A stretch of DNA of 64,000 nucleotides. It comes from Clostridiaceae bacterium. GTDB taxonomy: Bacteria > Bacillota > Clostridia > Oscillospirales > Acutalibacteraceae. Below the pieces are notes generated by a model. That model made no database searches and was not told the DNA's origin. It saw nothing but the letters and a program-made list of their open reading frames with translations. Where the stretch lies: positions 1 to 64,000 of the forward strand of contig JAETSR010000005.1 in NCBI GenBank assembly GCA_021769555.1. Reading direction: 5' to 3'. Within the stretch, counting starts at the first letter, position 1. Every line of letters starts with the position of its first letter. Positions 32,846 through 44,879 of the stretch are shown in pieces. A program made the translations under genes and the position numbers.

Positions 32846-32892
32846 ACATAGGCGGCTTTGCGCTGCCTATAATCGCAAAAGGAGGTCTTATC

Positions 32893-33291
32893 ATGCAAAG
32901 AACATACTCGCGCGGCGATATGTACTATGCCAATCTCGGCAAGGGTGTCGGCTCTGAACAGGAGGGTTACCGCCCGGTGGTGATTATCCAGAATAACGTA
33001 GGTAATCGGTTCAGCCCTACGGTCATTATTGCCGCCATTACCAGCAAGGTCGGTGTAAAGCCGCGGTTGCCTACGCATTACTTTATTGATAGCGAAGACG
33101 GTTTGGAACTGCCCTCTGTTATTTTGATGGAACAGCTTCGTACCATCGACAAGCACAGGCTGGGTAGGTACATCGGTCACCTAAAGCCGCACCACATCGA
33201 CGGCATGAACCGTGCACTAGCTGTCAGTATCCACCTGAAATCAGTGGCAGGACGCGGACTACAAAATCAAGGAGGTTGTCATGGCACATAA
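32893..33291 (+). CDS. PemK/MazF-type endoribonuclease-like protein
   Basis: The 132-aa protein has the PemK/MazF fold pattern: GDMYYANLGKGVGSEQEGYR, the core RPVVIIQNNVGN and the second strand PSVILMEQLRTIDKHRLG. Toxins of this family cut mRNA, normally neutralised by a small antitoxin encoded upstream. No antitoxin-like gene lies upstream, so it may be a regulatory family member rather than a toxin. AAAAGGAGG precedes ATG 32893, and the next small gene overlaps by 11 nt. Confidence 0.8.
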   Translation: MQRTYSRGDMYYANLGKGVGSEQEGYRPVVIIQNNVGNRFSPTVIIAAITSKVGVKPRLPTHYFIDSEDGLELPSVILMEQLRTIDKHRLGRYIGHLKPHHIDGMNRALAVSIHLKSVAGRGLQNQGGCHGT

Positions 33292-33445
33292 CATTCACAT
33301 TGACAACGAGTACGCCGGCATCCTGCTCATAGAAATCCTCGTTGAAAAGGGCCTTGTGAACAAACAGACCTATATAAATGTCAGGAAGCGCCTGCGTTCG
33401 CAAACTTCACAACAAGCCCGCTTGCCGGTACAATATAAGCACTAA
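33281..33445 (+). CDS. 54-aa protein between the PemK-type gene and the recombinase
   Basis: ATG 33281 follows AAGGAGG and overlaps the PemK stop by 11 nt. The protein begins [20 protein letters not shown] and is basic at its C-terminus (NVRKRLRSQ). It ends 20 nt before the recombinase ATG, so the three genes form one unit. No characterised family is recognised. An excision helper (Xis-like), an antitoxin or a recombinase cofactor are all possible. Confidence 0.65.
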   Translation: MAHNIHIDNEYAGILLIEILVEKGLVNKQTYINVRKRLRSQTSQQARLPVQYKH

Positions 33446-33465
33446 AGTCAAGGAGGTACCTCTTT

Positions 33466-35225
33466 ATGTTTCAAACGAACACCGCTTTCAGACTGCCCAA
33501 CACCTTTATCCTCGACCGCAACCGGGAGCGAAATGCTGTCTTTTACGGTCGCGTTTCCACCGAGCACGAAGCGCAGTTAGCCGCGCTGGAAAACCAAATG
33601 CAGTGGTACGATGACCAAGCGCGTTACCATCCCAACTGGACGGTTTTATCCAAGTACATCGACGAGGGCATAATGGGCACCTAGGCAAAAAAGCGCCCTG
33701 CCTTTATGCAGATGATAGAGGACGCCAAGACGGGGGAGTTTGACCTTATCGTCACCCGCGAGGTCTGCCGCTTTGCCCGCAACACCGTGGACACACTGGT
33801 AATGACCCGCGAACTGAAAAACTACGGCGTGGAGGTCTATTTCGTCGAGGATAACATCTGGACGATGGACGGCGATGGCGAACTCCGTCTGACTATCATG
33901 GCGACCTTGGCCCAGGAAGAAAGCCGCAAAATTTCCGAACGCGTCCGCGCCGGACAGAAAATCAGCCGGGACAACGGTGTTCTCTACGGCAACGGCAATA
34001 TCATCGGCTACGACCGGGTGGGCGACACCTACGTTATCAACGAAGACCAAGCCGAAACCGTCCGCATGATTTTCGACTTGTATCTGAACGGCAGCGGCGA
34101 AAAGAAAATCTGCAATGAACTCTGCGTTCGCGGACGAAAGGACGGCCACGGCAATGTAAGCTGGAGCGTGTCAAAAATCAGCCGAATCCTGCGCAACGCC
34201 ACCTATATGGGCTACAAGTGCTACTACAAATCTTGCAGCAACAACTACCTGGAGCAAAAACGGATAAAGAACCTGGACGAAAGCTCCTATCTATATGTAA
34301 AAGGTGATTTTGAACCCATCGTCCCCGAAGAAATCTTTAGGCGCTGCGAAGAAATCCGCAAAAGCCGCACCACAAAGATGGTGGTCAACAAGGGTGAGCG
34401 CACCTACGGCAAGCGGGCCTCCCAAGATGTATGGCTGCGAAAGCTTCGGTGCAAGTGCGGCTCCACTTTCCGCAAAAACAAGTGGCGCACCAACAAGCGC
34501 GGCGATACCGTCTACGGCTACCAGTGCTACAATCAGGTGAACAACGGCAGCAAGACCTTCCGGGAGAAAAACAGCCTGGACGTTGACGGCTACTGCGACA
34601 TCCGCATGATTGGCGACTGGAAACTGGACTTGATGGCAAAGATGATTTTTCAGACTCTCTGGGCGGACAAGAAAGCTACAGTCCTGGAAGCCTACCGGCT
34701 GCTCCAGGAGTGTTACCAGTCCGACACGAACAATAACAAGGCCGCTGCCGCCGCTATCCAGGGCAAAATCGCCCGGGCCGAGGAACGGATGGGGAATCTG
34801 ATATCCATGCGCGCCGACGGTGAAATCTCCAAAGAGCAGTTCCAAGAACTGCGCCATAAAGTCGAAGCCGACCTCGCCGCGCTGAACGAGGAGTTGGAGC
34901 TAATAGACACCGTAAACGAAGAAAGCGACAACTCCCTCAATATGGCTGCTATCGAAGCCGCCCTCGATGAAATGCTGGACTTCTCCGGCCCCAGCATTGA
35001 TGAAAATGTGCTGGACAAGTTTGTGTGCCGCATTACTCCGCTGGACGATACCCACTTCCGCTGGGACTTGAACCTTGCCCCCGGCCCAAAACAGGCCATC
35101 ATCGGGCAGGTGGAGGGCCGCAGGAACAAGGCCACCGTCCAAATAAAAGAGTATGGTGAGGACAACGGACGTCCTCACCATACATATGGCAGAGCTATTC
35201 AGTTTGCGTCAAAGGAAACAAATGC

Positions 35226-35250
<25 letters not shown>
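33466..35250 (+). pseudogene. large serine recombinase with an in-frame amber codon
   Basis: The frame spans 594 codons: resolvase domain with catalytic Ser in [13 protein letters not shown], then VTREVCRFARNTVDTLVMTR, the recombinase domain and a zinc-ribbon region (CKCGSTFRKN). A C-terminal coiled coil ends it. Codon 73 is TAG (33682-33684) within DEGIMGT-stop-AKKRPAFM, where relatives have Gln (CAG), so a single C-to-T change would explain it. An internal restart at ATG 33706 would lack the catalytic serine. The last residues run into the ppdK 3' end. AAGGAGG precedes ATG 33466. Confidence 0.85.
35151..35183 (+). other. 13-bp perfect hairpin near the element's right end
   Basis: GTATGGTGAGGAC (35151-35163), 7-nt loop, and its exact complement (35171-35183). 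It lies inside the recombinase 3' end, 43 nt before the ppdK stop codon. No T-run follows. It may mark the element terminus or be a recombinase-recognition feature; this is inferred from position. Confidence 0.4.
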
Positions 35251-37856
<2,606 letters not shown>

Positions 37857-37924
37857 TGGTAACAACCTCCTAAAGAATACTCAACCGGAATTTTAAAAGT
37901 CTTTACTCTCCGATTTACAGTCCA

Positions 37925-37930
37925 ATTATA
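37925..37930 (-). promoter_or_regulatory. extended -10 promoter of ppdK
   Basis: On the minus strand TGGTATAAT gives a TG-extended -10 hexamer at 37930-37925, about 75 nt before the start codon. The upstream AT-rich tract has no good -35, as is common with extended -10 promoters. Confidence 0.5.
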
Positions 37931-38025
37931 CCAAGGATTTCCGAAAAATTCCATAGGAAACCGTAACTTTTTCAAAATTTTTTGCAAAAATTTATTTTCC
38001 CGGCCAAAATACAGGCCCGAAAGCC

Positions 38026-39315
38026 TCAAAAGGCCTCCCCTAGGCAGTATCCGTCCGCGGCCCTGACTATTTTCACCGGCAGTATTCTGCCCGAAAGCCC
38101 TTCGCCGCCCTCTATGCGCACCGGGGTATAGTTCCCCGTAAAGCCCTCCCAGAGCCCGGGGCCTGCCTCCCGCTCAATAAGCACCTCCTGTACGGTGCCG
38201 GTCTGCGCCCGCAAAAACTCCTGCCTCGACTGCTCCATGGCCTCGGAGAGCGCCCGGCTCCTTCGCTCCTTCACAGCGTTCGCCACCTGGCCTTCGGCCC
38301 TGTCCGCAGCGGTGCCCGGGCGTCTCGAGTAGGCGAAAACGTGCGCCTTGGCAAAGCCCACCCTCCTGCAAAAGTCCAGGGACTCTAAAAACTCCTCCTC
38401 GGTCTCCCCGGGGAAGCCCGCCATCACGTCGGTGGTGACAGAGCAGCCCGGGAACGCCGCTCTCAGGTCTTCCACGATTTTCATGTACTCAGCCGAGGTG
38501 TAGTGCCTGTGCATGCGCTTCAGCGTGGCGTCGCAGCCGCTCTGCAGTGACAAATGGAACTGTGGGCAGAGCTTTTCCTGGGCCCTCATCCTCCCTATGA
38601 CCTCCGGGGTGAGCCTCTCCGGTTCCAGGGACCCCAGCCGCACCCGGCTTATGCCCTCCGCGGCGCAGGCGGCCTCAACAGCGTCGCACAGGGAGAGCCC
38701 GATGTCCTGGCCGTAGGCGGGCAGGTTTATGCCCGTGAGCACCACCTCTTTATAGCCCCGCTGCGCAAGCCCAAGGACCTCCGCCCGAAGGTCCTCAATG
38801 GGCTTTGAGCGCACCCGGCCCCTGGCGTAGGGTATTATGCAGTAGGCGCAGTACCGCTCACAGCCGTCCTCTATCTTTAAAAAGGCCCTGGTATGCCCTT
38901 CGAGCCCCTTAACTGCCATGGGCTCGAAGCCCTCGTCCCTTGTATGTTGGGCCACGTCCACTATCCTCTGCTTTGTGGAGAGATACTCAAGTATTCTCTC
39001 CACAAGCTCGCCCCTTTTTCCGTTGCCCAGCACTATGTCGGCCTCCGTAAGCTTCTCGGCCTCCCCGGGAAACGCCTGGGGCCAGCAGCCGGTGAGCACC
39101 GTCACGGCCTCCGGCTCCTGCCGCCTGAGCCTTCTCAGGGCCTGCCTAGCCTTCTGGTCGCTCTGGGCCGTCACCGTGCAGGAGTTCACAACCAGCACAT
39201 CCGCCCGCTCCCCCTCATGAGCCGGTGTGAAGCCCCTGCTCATGAGGGTCTCGCGCATGGCCTCGGTCTCATACTGGTTCACCTTGCAGCCCAAAGTCAA
39301 AAACCTAACCTTCAT
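38026..39315 (-). CDS. mtaB: tRNA t6A37 methylthiotransferase MtaB
   Basis: The 429-aa radical-SAM enzyme adds a methylthio group to t6A37 of tRNAs reading ANN codons. Domains: N-terminal UPF0004 (LGCKVNQYETEAM; further Cys in NSCTVTAQ and VLTGCWPQ), radical SAM motif CERYCAYC (about 158-165) and C-terminal TRAM (YTPVRIEGGE). ATG 39315 is chosen for CAGGAGG upstream. It overlaps the ABC-F stop by 11 nt, so the two are co-transcribed. Confidence 0.92.
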   Translation of the reverse strand: MKVRFLTLGCKVNQYETEAMRETLMSRGFTPAHEGERADVLVVNSCTVTAQSDQKARQALRRLRRQEPEAVTVLTGCWPQAFPGEAEKLTEADIVLGNGKRGELVERILEYLSTKQRIVDVAQHTRDEGFEPMAVKGLEGHTRAFLKIEDGCERYCAYCIIPYARGRVRSKPIEDLRAEVLGLAQRGYKEVVLTGINLPAYGQDIGLSLCDAVEAACAAEGISRVRLGSLEPERLTPEVIGRMRAQEKLCPQFHLSLQSGCDATLKRMHRHYTSAEYMKIVEDLRAAFPGCSVTTDVMAGFPGETEEEFLESLDFCRRVGFAKAHVFAYSRRPGTAADRAEGQVANAVKERRSRALSEAMEQSRQEFLRAQTGTVQEVLIEREAGPGLWEGFTGNYTPVRIEGGEGLSGRILPVKIVRAADGYCLGEAF

Positions 39316-41230
39316 TCTCAGCCTCCTGCCGTTCCAGCTCCTCAGAAAGCTCCGTCCACTCAAGGAGCAGCTCCTCGCTCCTGCCGCTGAGCTCCGTCAG
39401 CTCCCCGGTGACCCTTGTCAGCTCCTCATAGTCCGCGGCCGCCTCCGGGTCGTTCAGCCGGGCCTCGAGCTCCCCGCGCTTTTTGTCTGTCTCCTCTATC
39501 TCGCCCTCAAGCCTTTTCAGCGCCGCGCGCATACGCCGAAGCTCGGACTCCCGCTCCTTGCGCTGCTTATACAGGTTCACCTTCGGAGGGGCCTGCCGCT
39601 CCTCCTTCTCCTCCTCCGCCTGGCGCTTCTCAAGATAGTAGTCGTAGTTGCCGTGGTAGAGCTGCGCCCCCCGGGGGGTAAGGGCGTACACCTTGTCCGC
39701 AAGCTTATTTATCAGGTACCGGTCGTGGCTCACCACGAACAATGTGCCGTCATAGCCTGAAAGGGCGTCCTCCAGGGCCTCGCATGAGCCTATGTCCAGG
39801 TGGTTCGTGGGCTCGTCCAAAAGCAGGAAATTCGCCTTTGAGAGCATTAGCTTCAAAAGGAGTATCCTCGCCCGCTCCCCGCCTGAAAGGGCCCCCACGG
39901 GCTTGAACACGTCCTCCCCCTTAAAGAGGAACACGGCCAAGGCGTTTCGCACCTGTGTCTCGGTCATGCGCGGGTGCTCGTCCCATATCTCGTCGATGAC
40001 CTCCTTGCCGTCGTGCAGGCTCATCTGGGACTGCTCGTAGTACCCCAGGTCAACCCCCGCTCCAATCTTCACAAAGCCCGTATCGGGCCTGTACTGCTCC
40101 AAAAGTATCTTGAACAGGCTGGTCTTGCCGCAGCCGTTGGGGCCAATCAAAAATATTTTCTCCCCGCGCTTTATCTCAAGGCCCACGTTCTCGAATATCT
40201 TGGGCCCCCCGAAGGATAGGCTCAGGTCCTCGGCCGTGAGCACGTCGTCCCCGGACCTCCTGCTGGCGTGAAACTGAAATCGTATGCTCTCCGGGTCCGC
40301 GTCGGGCTTCTCAAGGGTGGCCTCAAGCCGGTCTATGGACTTCTGCTTATTTGCTATAGTCACATAATTGCGCTCCTGGTTCCAGCGGCGCTGCTGCTCT
40401 ATAATTCCCTCAATGCGCTTTATCTCTTTCTTGGTGTTCTCATACACCCGCTCCATAGCCAGCCGCTTCTCAGCCTTGAGCTCCAGGTGCCTCGAGTAGT
40501 TGCCCTTATAGCTCTCGACGGTCTTCCCCTGCATAAGAAGGGTGCGCTCAGTGACCTTGTCCAGAAAGTACCTGTCATGGGATATGACTATATACGCCCC
40601 GGGATAGTTCAGGAGAAAGCCTTCCAGCCACTCCACCGACTGTATGTCCAGGTGGTTCGTGGGCTCGTCCAGAAGCAGGAGGTTCGCGCCGCTCAGAAGC
40701 ATTTTAGCCAGCTGCAATTTTGCCTTCTGACCGCCGCTTAAAACCCCTACCTTATTCTGTATCTGCTCCTCGGTAAGCCCCAGGCCCATCAGGGCCGAGC
40801 GGGCCCTTGAGCGGCAGGTGAGCCCGCCCCCGGCGGCGTATTCGTCGTTGAGCCTGTCCTGGCGGAGGATGAGCCTCTCCATCTCCTCCCCCCCGGGGCG
40901 CGCCTCAAGGCGCCTGGTGATATCCTCAAGCTCCCGCTCCATATCCGTGAGACGGGCGAACACAGTCATGACCTCCTCAAAGGCGGTCTTATGCAGGTCC
41001 CGGCAGACATGCTGCTCCATATAGCCGGGCACAGTCTCCTTCGAGAAGACGGCCGAGCCCTTATCCGGGGCATATTCGCCGGTGAGGGTCTTGAAAAGGG
41101 TGGTCTTCCCGGAGCCGTTCACCCCCACAAGGCCCACATGCTCGCCCTTCTGCATCTCGAAGCTTATATTTTCTAAAATGGTCTCCTCGCCAAAGGCAAG
41201 GGAGATATCCGTTACGGTGAGGACAGCCAT
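39305..41230 (-). CDS. ABC-F family ribosome-associated ATPase
   Basis: The 641-aa protein has two fused ABC domains. Walker A motifs are GVNGSGKTTLF and GPNGCGKTSLF; signatures are LSGGQKAKLQLAKMLLS and LSGGERARILLLKLMLS, each followed by LLLDEPTNHLDI. A linker joins them, and the C-terminus is a coiled coil rich in Glu/Arg. There are no membrane segments. ABC-F proteins act on the ribosome; this looks like a housekeeping type rather than a resistance type, but sequence alone cannot settle it. AAAGGAG precedes ATG 41230. Confidence 0.9.
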   Translation of the reverse strand: MAVLTVTDISLAFGEETILENISFEMQKGEHVGLVGVNGSGKTTLFKTLTGEYAPDKGSAVFSKETVPGYMEQHVCRDLHKTAFEEVMTVFARLTDMERELEDITRRLEARPGGEEMERLILRQDRLNDEYAAGGGLTCRSRARSALMGLGLTEEQIQNKVGVLSGGQKAKLQLAKMLLSGANLLLLDEPTNHLDIQSVEWLEGFLLNYPGAYIVISHDRYFLDKVTERTLLMQGKTVESYKGNYSRHLELKAEKRLAMERVYENTKKEIKRIEGIIEQQRRWNQERNYVTIANKQKSIDRLEATLEKPDADPESIRFQFHASRRSGDDVLTAEDLSLSFGGPKIFENVGLEIKRGEKIFLIGPNGCGKTSLFKILLEQYRPDTGFVKIGAGVDLGYYEQSQMSLHDGKEVIDEIWDEHPRMTETQVRNALAVFLFKGEDVFKPVGALSGGERARILLLKLMLSKANFLLLDEPTNHLDIGSCEALEDALSGYDGTLFVVSHDRYLINKLADKVYALTPRGAQLYHGNYDYYLEKRQAEEEKEERQAPPKVNLYKQRKERESELRRMRAALKRLEGEIEETDKKRGELEARLNDPEAAADYEELTRVTGELTELSGRSEELLLEWTELSEELERQEAENEG

Positions 41231-41356
41231 ATTGTCTCCTTTCAAATTTATGGGAAATAATCACGTCATATTATTATAGCATATGCCGGTGATTTGTCAA
41301 ATACCGTAAAACGGCGGGCTTCCAATTTTTATGTAAAACTATTTTGTAAATAAGCC

Positions 41357-41385
41357 TTGCTTTTATGCCACATCTAGTGTATAAT
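41357..41385 (+). promoter_or_regulatory. nrdR promoter
   Basis: TTGCTT (41357-41362), 17-nt spacer, TATAAT (41380-41385), 39 nt before the GTG start. No NrdR box was seen nearby. Confidence 0.65.
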
Positions 41386-41424
41386 CTAACTCAGCAGTTC
41401 TTAATTAAGGGAGATGTAGTCACC

Positions 41425-41889
41425 GTGAAATGCCCCTATTGTGGTTATACCGAAAGCAAGGTCGTAGATTCCCGCCCCACCGACGAGAGCGAGCGCATCC
41501 GCCGCCGCCGGGAGTGCCTCAAGTGCTCTAAGCGCTTCACCACCTATGAGGTCATAGAGAGCGTGCCCATCGTGGTAATCAAGAAGGACAAGTCCCGGGA
41601 GGCCTTCGACAGGCAGAAGCTTCTCAACGGCCTTCTGCGCGCCTGTGAGAAGCGCCCGGTGTCCCTGGACACATTAGAGCATATCGTCGGGGAGATAGAG
41701 GTCCTTCTGCAGAACTCCCTGGACAAGGAGGTCTCCTCCCAGCGCATAGGCACCTATGCCATGGAGAAGCTCAAGAGCGTGGATGAGGTGGCCTATGTAC
41801 GGTTCGCTTCGGTCTACAGGCAGTTCAGGGATATCAACAGCTTTATGGAAGAGCTCAATAAAATCATCAGCCAAAAGCAGGGAAATTAA
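41425..41889 (+). CDS. nrdR: transcriptional repressor NrdR
   Basis: The 154-aa protein represses ribonucleotide reductase genes in response to ATP/dATP. It shows the zinc ribbon ([17 protein letters not shown], then [15 protein letters not shown]) and the ATP-cone ([20 protein letters not shown]). It starts with GTG 41425 after GGGAGATG. A dispersed repeat begins exactly at its stop codon. Confidence 0.95.
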   Translation: MKCPYCGYTESKVVDSRPTDESERIRRRRECLKCSKRFTTYEVIESVPIVVIKKDKSREAFDRQKLLNGLLRACEKRPVSLDTLEHIVGEIEVLLQNSLDKEVSSQRIGTYAMEKLKSVDEVAYVRFASVYRQFRDINSFMEELNKIISQKQGN

Positions 41890-41965
41890 AAGTTTCGTCC
41901 ACCTTTTCAAAGGTGGCGGGGTGTGGGGCGGAGCCCCATGGTCTATCCGCCTTGCCAAAAGCAAG
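41887..41965 (+). repeat. dispersed structured repeat, copy 1
   Basis: It begins at the nrdR stop codon (TAAAAGTTTCGTCC) and continues with hairpin CCACCTTTTCAAAGGTGG. A second stem follows (GGGGC/GCCCC at about 41925-41938) and a third (CTTGC/GCAAG at about 41951-41965). Copy 2 at 48237 has the same order; the first 31 nt are identical. Stems 2 and 3 differ in sequence but keep pairing. Confidence 0.75.
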
Positions 41966-41976
41966 AAAAAAAGCAG

Positions 41977-42006
41977 CCAGACGCACTCACCGGTGCGTCT
42001 GGTTTT
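41977..42006. terminator. bidirectional terminator between nrdR and galU
   Basis: CCAGACGCAC (41977-41986), loop TCACCG, GTGCGTCTGG (41993-42002), then TTTT. An A-run lies on the other side, so it can serve both converging genes. Confidence 0.8.
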
Positions 42007-42015
42007 GTATACACA

Positions 42016-42891
42016 TCAAAGCCTCCCGGCAAGCTCCTTCAAATACTCCCTAAAAGCCCCGCCTATCTCCGGGTGCCTGAGGGCCGTCTCCACATTCGCC
42101 TGCATGACCCCCAGCTTGCTGCCCATATCATAGCGCACGCCGGTAAAGTCCACCGCTATCATGCCCTTATCCCTTGCAAGGGCCTTCATGGCGTCCGTGA
42201 GCTGTATCTCCCCTCCCGCCCCGGGGGGCGTCCTGTCCAGTATATCGAATATCTCCGGCGGCAGTATGCAGCGGCCGAGAATGGAGTACAGCGAAAACTC
42301 CTCCCCGGGCTTCGGCTTCTCCACCATGTCCGTACATCTCATGCAGCCGTCCTCCAAGGGCTCCACCTTCAGGGAGGAATACTTTCGTATAGCCTCCGGC
42401 GTGACCTCCTTGACGCCCGCAACGCCCAGCCCGTACTTTTCATATGCCCTTATGAGCTGGGAACAGGCGGGGTCCTCCCCTATTATCACGTCGTCGCCGT
42501 AGAGCACCGCGAAGGGCTCTCCCCCCACAAAGGACCTGGCGCAGTTCACCGCGTGGCCCAGCCCCTTTGTCTCCTTCTGGCGCACATACCACACATTGCA
42601 CAGCCTTGATATATCCTTCACCTGCTCAAGCACGGCGGCCTTGCCCGGGTCCTTGGAGAGGCGCTCCTCAAGCTCCGGGGCCCTGTCGAAATGGTCCTCC
42701 AAAAGCCCCTTGCCCCGGTTGGTGATTATGAGCACGTCCTCAATGCCCGAGGCCGCCGCCTCCTCGACTATATACTGGATGGCGGGCTTGTCCACAATGG
42801 GCAGCATTTCCTTGGGCATGGCTTTGGTAGCCGGGAGCACCCGGGTGCCGAGCCCTGCGGCGGGTATAACGGCCTTGCGTATCTTTTTCAC
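42016..42891 (-). CDS. galU: UTP-glucose-1-phosphate uridylyltransferase
   Basis: The 291-aa enzyme makes UDP-glucose for cell-envelope polysaccharides. It has the nucleotidyl-transferase start AAGLGTRVLPATKAMPKEML (11-30), the VDKPAIQYIVEEA segment and the catalytic GDDVIIG stretch. Length is typical. It lies 27 nt downstream of the RING-like membrane protein gene and ends next to a shared terminator. Confidence 0.95.
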   Translation of the reverse strand: MKKIRKAVIPAAGLGTRVLPATKAMPKEMLPIVDKPAIQYIVEEAAASGIEDVLIITNRGKGLLEDHFDRAPELEERLSKDPGKAAVLEQVKDISRLCNVWYVRQKETKGLGHAVNCARSFVGGEPFAVLYGDDVIIGEDPACSQLIRAYEKYGLGVAGVKEVTPEAIRKYSSLKVEPLEDGCMRCTDMVEKPKPGEEFSLYSILGRCILPPEIFDILDRTPPGAGGEIQLTDAMKALARDKGMIAVDFTGVRYDMGSKLGVMQANVETALRHPEIGGAFREYLKELAGRL

Positions 42892-42918
42892 CTGTATCCT
42901 CTCCTTCTATGCAGGAAG

Positions 42919-43998
42919 TTACAATAATAGGGGCACCACATTCACCAGGAGGAAATAGCACACGAACATGCACACGGCCACGGAGGTGTTCACCCCGCCC
43001 CTCTGGTCCAGGGTCATATTAGGCTCGGCGGCAAGGTCCGCAGCCTTTACCCTGCGCACCGTCGCGATACAGTGGCGCATATACATCTTATTGCCCCTTA
43101 TGCCTACGAATATCATCACCACGAGCATCAGCAGAAGGCATATCATCGGCAGGCAGAGGTCCAGGTAAAGTGAGGGCTCCTCAGCTATGAGCTGGCTTAT
43201 GGCCAAAAGCTGCTCGTTAGTGAGGCCGAGCCCCGCCGAGACGTCTATCCCCGCCTGCTTCATGAGCTCCAAAAGGGCGGGCGTGGCTACGAATACCGAC
43301 GCCGCAAGGTACAGAAGGTACAAAATGAACATGAGCAGCGTCACCACTATGCCGTACTTATACTGCTTGCGGTACAGCATCCAGGCCCCGGAAAACAAAA
43401 ACGCGCTGAAATTGAACTTATTGCGCCCGGTCTGCTTCATATAGCGGAAGGTGGGCATATAGTAGGCGGTGTTCTGCTTCACGAGCTTTGAGGCGTCGCC
43501 GTAGCTCACCCCCGTGTCCAGGATGTCGGCCGGGCTCACCCCGCCCATGGTGTCGAAAATAAAGGGCATCTGGCCGTAGTACCGGCCCCCCGGCGCGCCT
43601 GCGCCGGCGTTATACGCCTGCTGTCCCGGGGCCTGCTGACCGTCCTTTGCAGCGTCCCGGCCGCTGAAGGCCGGCGGCGGGGGCTCCGCAGTGAAGCCCG
43701 CCCCTTCCCGGGGCAGGGGCGCGCCGCAGTGGACGCAGAGCCGGGCGCTGTGGGCGTTGAGCCCGCCGCAGAACAGGCACTCCCGGTCCTTCACCTCGGC
43801 GGTGACAGGCGGCTTAGGGGGAGGCGGCGGGGCCCACTCCTTCCCCTTTTCGTGGAGGCCGTCGAATATGCACTGCCCCTTCTCCTGATAGCACTCCCTG
43901 TGATACGGCGCGCCGCAGACCGGACAGACGACGATATCGTCCTCATCCGTGAAAGCCCTGCCGCAGACCGGACATTTTATCCCGGTAAAGTTTATCAT
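42919..43998 (-). CDS. RING-like zinc-finger membrane protein
   Basis: The 359-aa protein has an N-terminal zinc ribbon (CPVCGRAF...CPVCGAPYHRECY), a second ribbon (CLFCGG...CVHCGAPL) and a Pro/Gly/Gln-rich linker. A C-terminal domain begins FNFSAFLFSGAWMLYRKQYK (DUF2628-like) and carries about four membrane helices (230-355). Prokaryotic RING-finger/DUF2628 proteins are widespread in Clostridia with no assigned function; the ribbons are cytoplasmic by prediction. Confidence 0.75.
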   Translation of the reverse strand: MINFTGIKCPVCGRAFTDEDDIVVCPVCGAPYHRECYQEKGQCIFDGLHEKGKEWAPPPPPKPPVTAEVKDRECLFCGGLNAHSARLCVHCGAPLPREGAGFTAEPPPPAFSGRDAAKDGQQAPGQQAYNAGAGAPGGRYYGQMPFIFDTMGGVSPADILDTGVSYGDASKLVKQNTAYYMPTFRYMKQTGRNKFNFSAFLFSGAWMLYRKQYKYGIVVTLLMFILYLLYLAASVFVATPALLELMKQAGIDVSAGLGLTNEQLLAISQLIAEEPSLYLDLCLPMICLLLMLVVMIFVGIRGNKMYMRHCIATVRRVKAADLAAEPNMTLDQRGGVNTSVAVCMFVCYFLLVNVVPLLL

Positions 43999-44134
43999 AC
44001 TGATAATGCCTTCCCTTTTACTAGTTTACGGTTATTGTACACGATTTTGAGCAAGGTTGCAACTGAAACCAAAGGAATTTTCATTCTGTTTACAAAGTTG
44101 TTGCCATTTTGTAACCCTTCCGGGGATTTTCCCA

Positions 44135-44163
44135 TTGATAAAACCAAAGTTTGGGCTTATAAT
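44135..44163 (+). promoter_or_regulatory. promoter of the yhhN-murE operon
   Basis: TTGATA (44135-44140), 17-nt spacer, TATAAT (44158-44163), in the 200-nt gap between divergent genes. The rest of this gap is AT-rich with no other signal seen. Confidence 0.65.
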
Positions 44164-44199
44164 GGGAGATAGCGTAATAAACTTTGAGGGGGGACCCCG

Positions 44200-44850
44200 G
44201 TGGACTTTTTAATTTTCTCCGTCTTTGCCATACCTCTATGGTGCTCGTCCTTCGCCCTGTACTTTATTCTCAGAAGGGCCGGGCTTATGCGGGAGAGCCT
44301 TATCGCAAAGTGCGCGGGGAGCTTTCTCTCGGTATTCTCGGCGGGCGCGGGCTTTTACGCCGCTTACGGAAAGCTGCCCCTTGCACACCCGGGGTTCTGG
44401 TTCTTCGTGCTCTGCACTGGGGCGGACGCGCTATTGGAAATAAGCTTCGTGCCGGGTATGCTGCTGTTCGGGGCCGCCCACGGCTGCCTGATAGTGTGGC
44501 TTTGGGGGCTGGCCCCGGCGGGGTGGGGGAGCCTCATACTCTGGCTCACAGCCTATGCGGCGACGGCCTGGCTCTTTAGAAAAGAGCTGCCGAAGCTCGG
44601 AAAGCTTCTCATACCCTTCTGCCTCTACCCGGCTTTGCTGGGCGGGTCACTGGCCCTGGGCCTTGCACTGCCCTTTACGGCGGGAGCGGATTACTGGCCC
44701 CTGGCCCTCGGCACCCTCTGCTTCTTCGTCTCCGACATGATGGTGGCGAAGTCCGAGCTCTCCGGCCTTGACGCAAAATGGCAGAAGCCCATAATGCTGC
44801 TTTACTGGGCCGCGCTGTACCTTATCTCCTCGGCGCTCTGGCAGCTGTAA
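44200..44850 (+). CDS. YhhN-family membrane protein
   Basis: The 216-aa protein has seven to eight predicted membrane helices and the family pattern of polar residues at helix ends (LCTGADALLE; LCFFVSDMMVA). YhhN/TMEM86 members include lysoplasmalogenases that cleave the vinyl-ether bond of lysoplasmalogens; clostridia make plasmalogens, so this role is plausible but not shown. It starts with GTG 44200 after GAGGGGGG. Confidence 0.75.
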   Translation: MDFLIFSVFAIPLWCSSFALYFILRRAGLMRESLIAKCAGSFLSVFSAGAGFYAAYGKLPLAHPGFWFFVLCTGADALLEISFVPGMLLFGAAHGCLIVWLWGLAPAGWGSLILWLTAYAATAWLFRKELPKLGKLLIPFCLYPALLGGSLALGLALPFTAGADYWPLALGTLCFFVSDMMVAKSELSGLDAKWQKPIMLLYWAALYLISSALWQL

Positions 44851-44879
44851 TCTTAAAATTTAGCGAAAGGATTTTTCAT

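Noticed and set aside
32437-32892. Long N-terminal extension of the PemK-type frame
   Set aside because: It crosses a perfect hairpin, has no ribosome site, and the strong AAAAGGAGG site marks ATG 32893 as the start.
33682-33684. Amber codon as programmed recoding
   Set aside because: TAG ends several normal genes here and no special downstream stimulatory structure is apparent, so a nonsense mutation is more likely.
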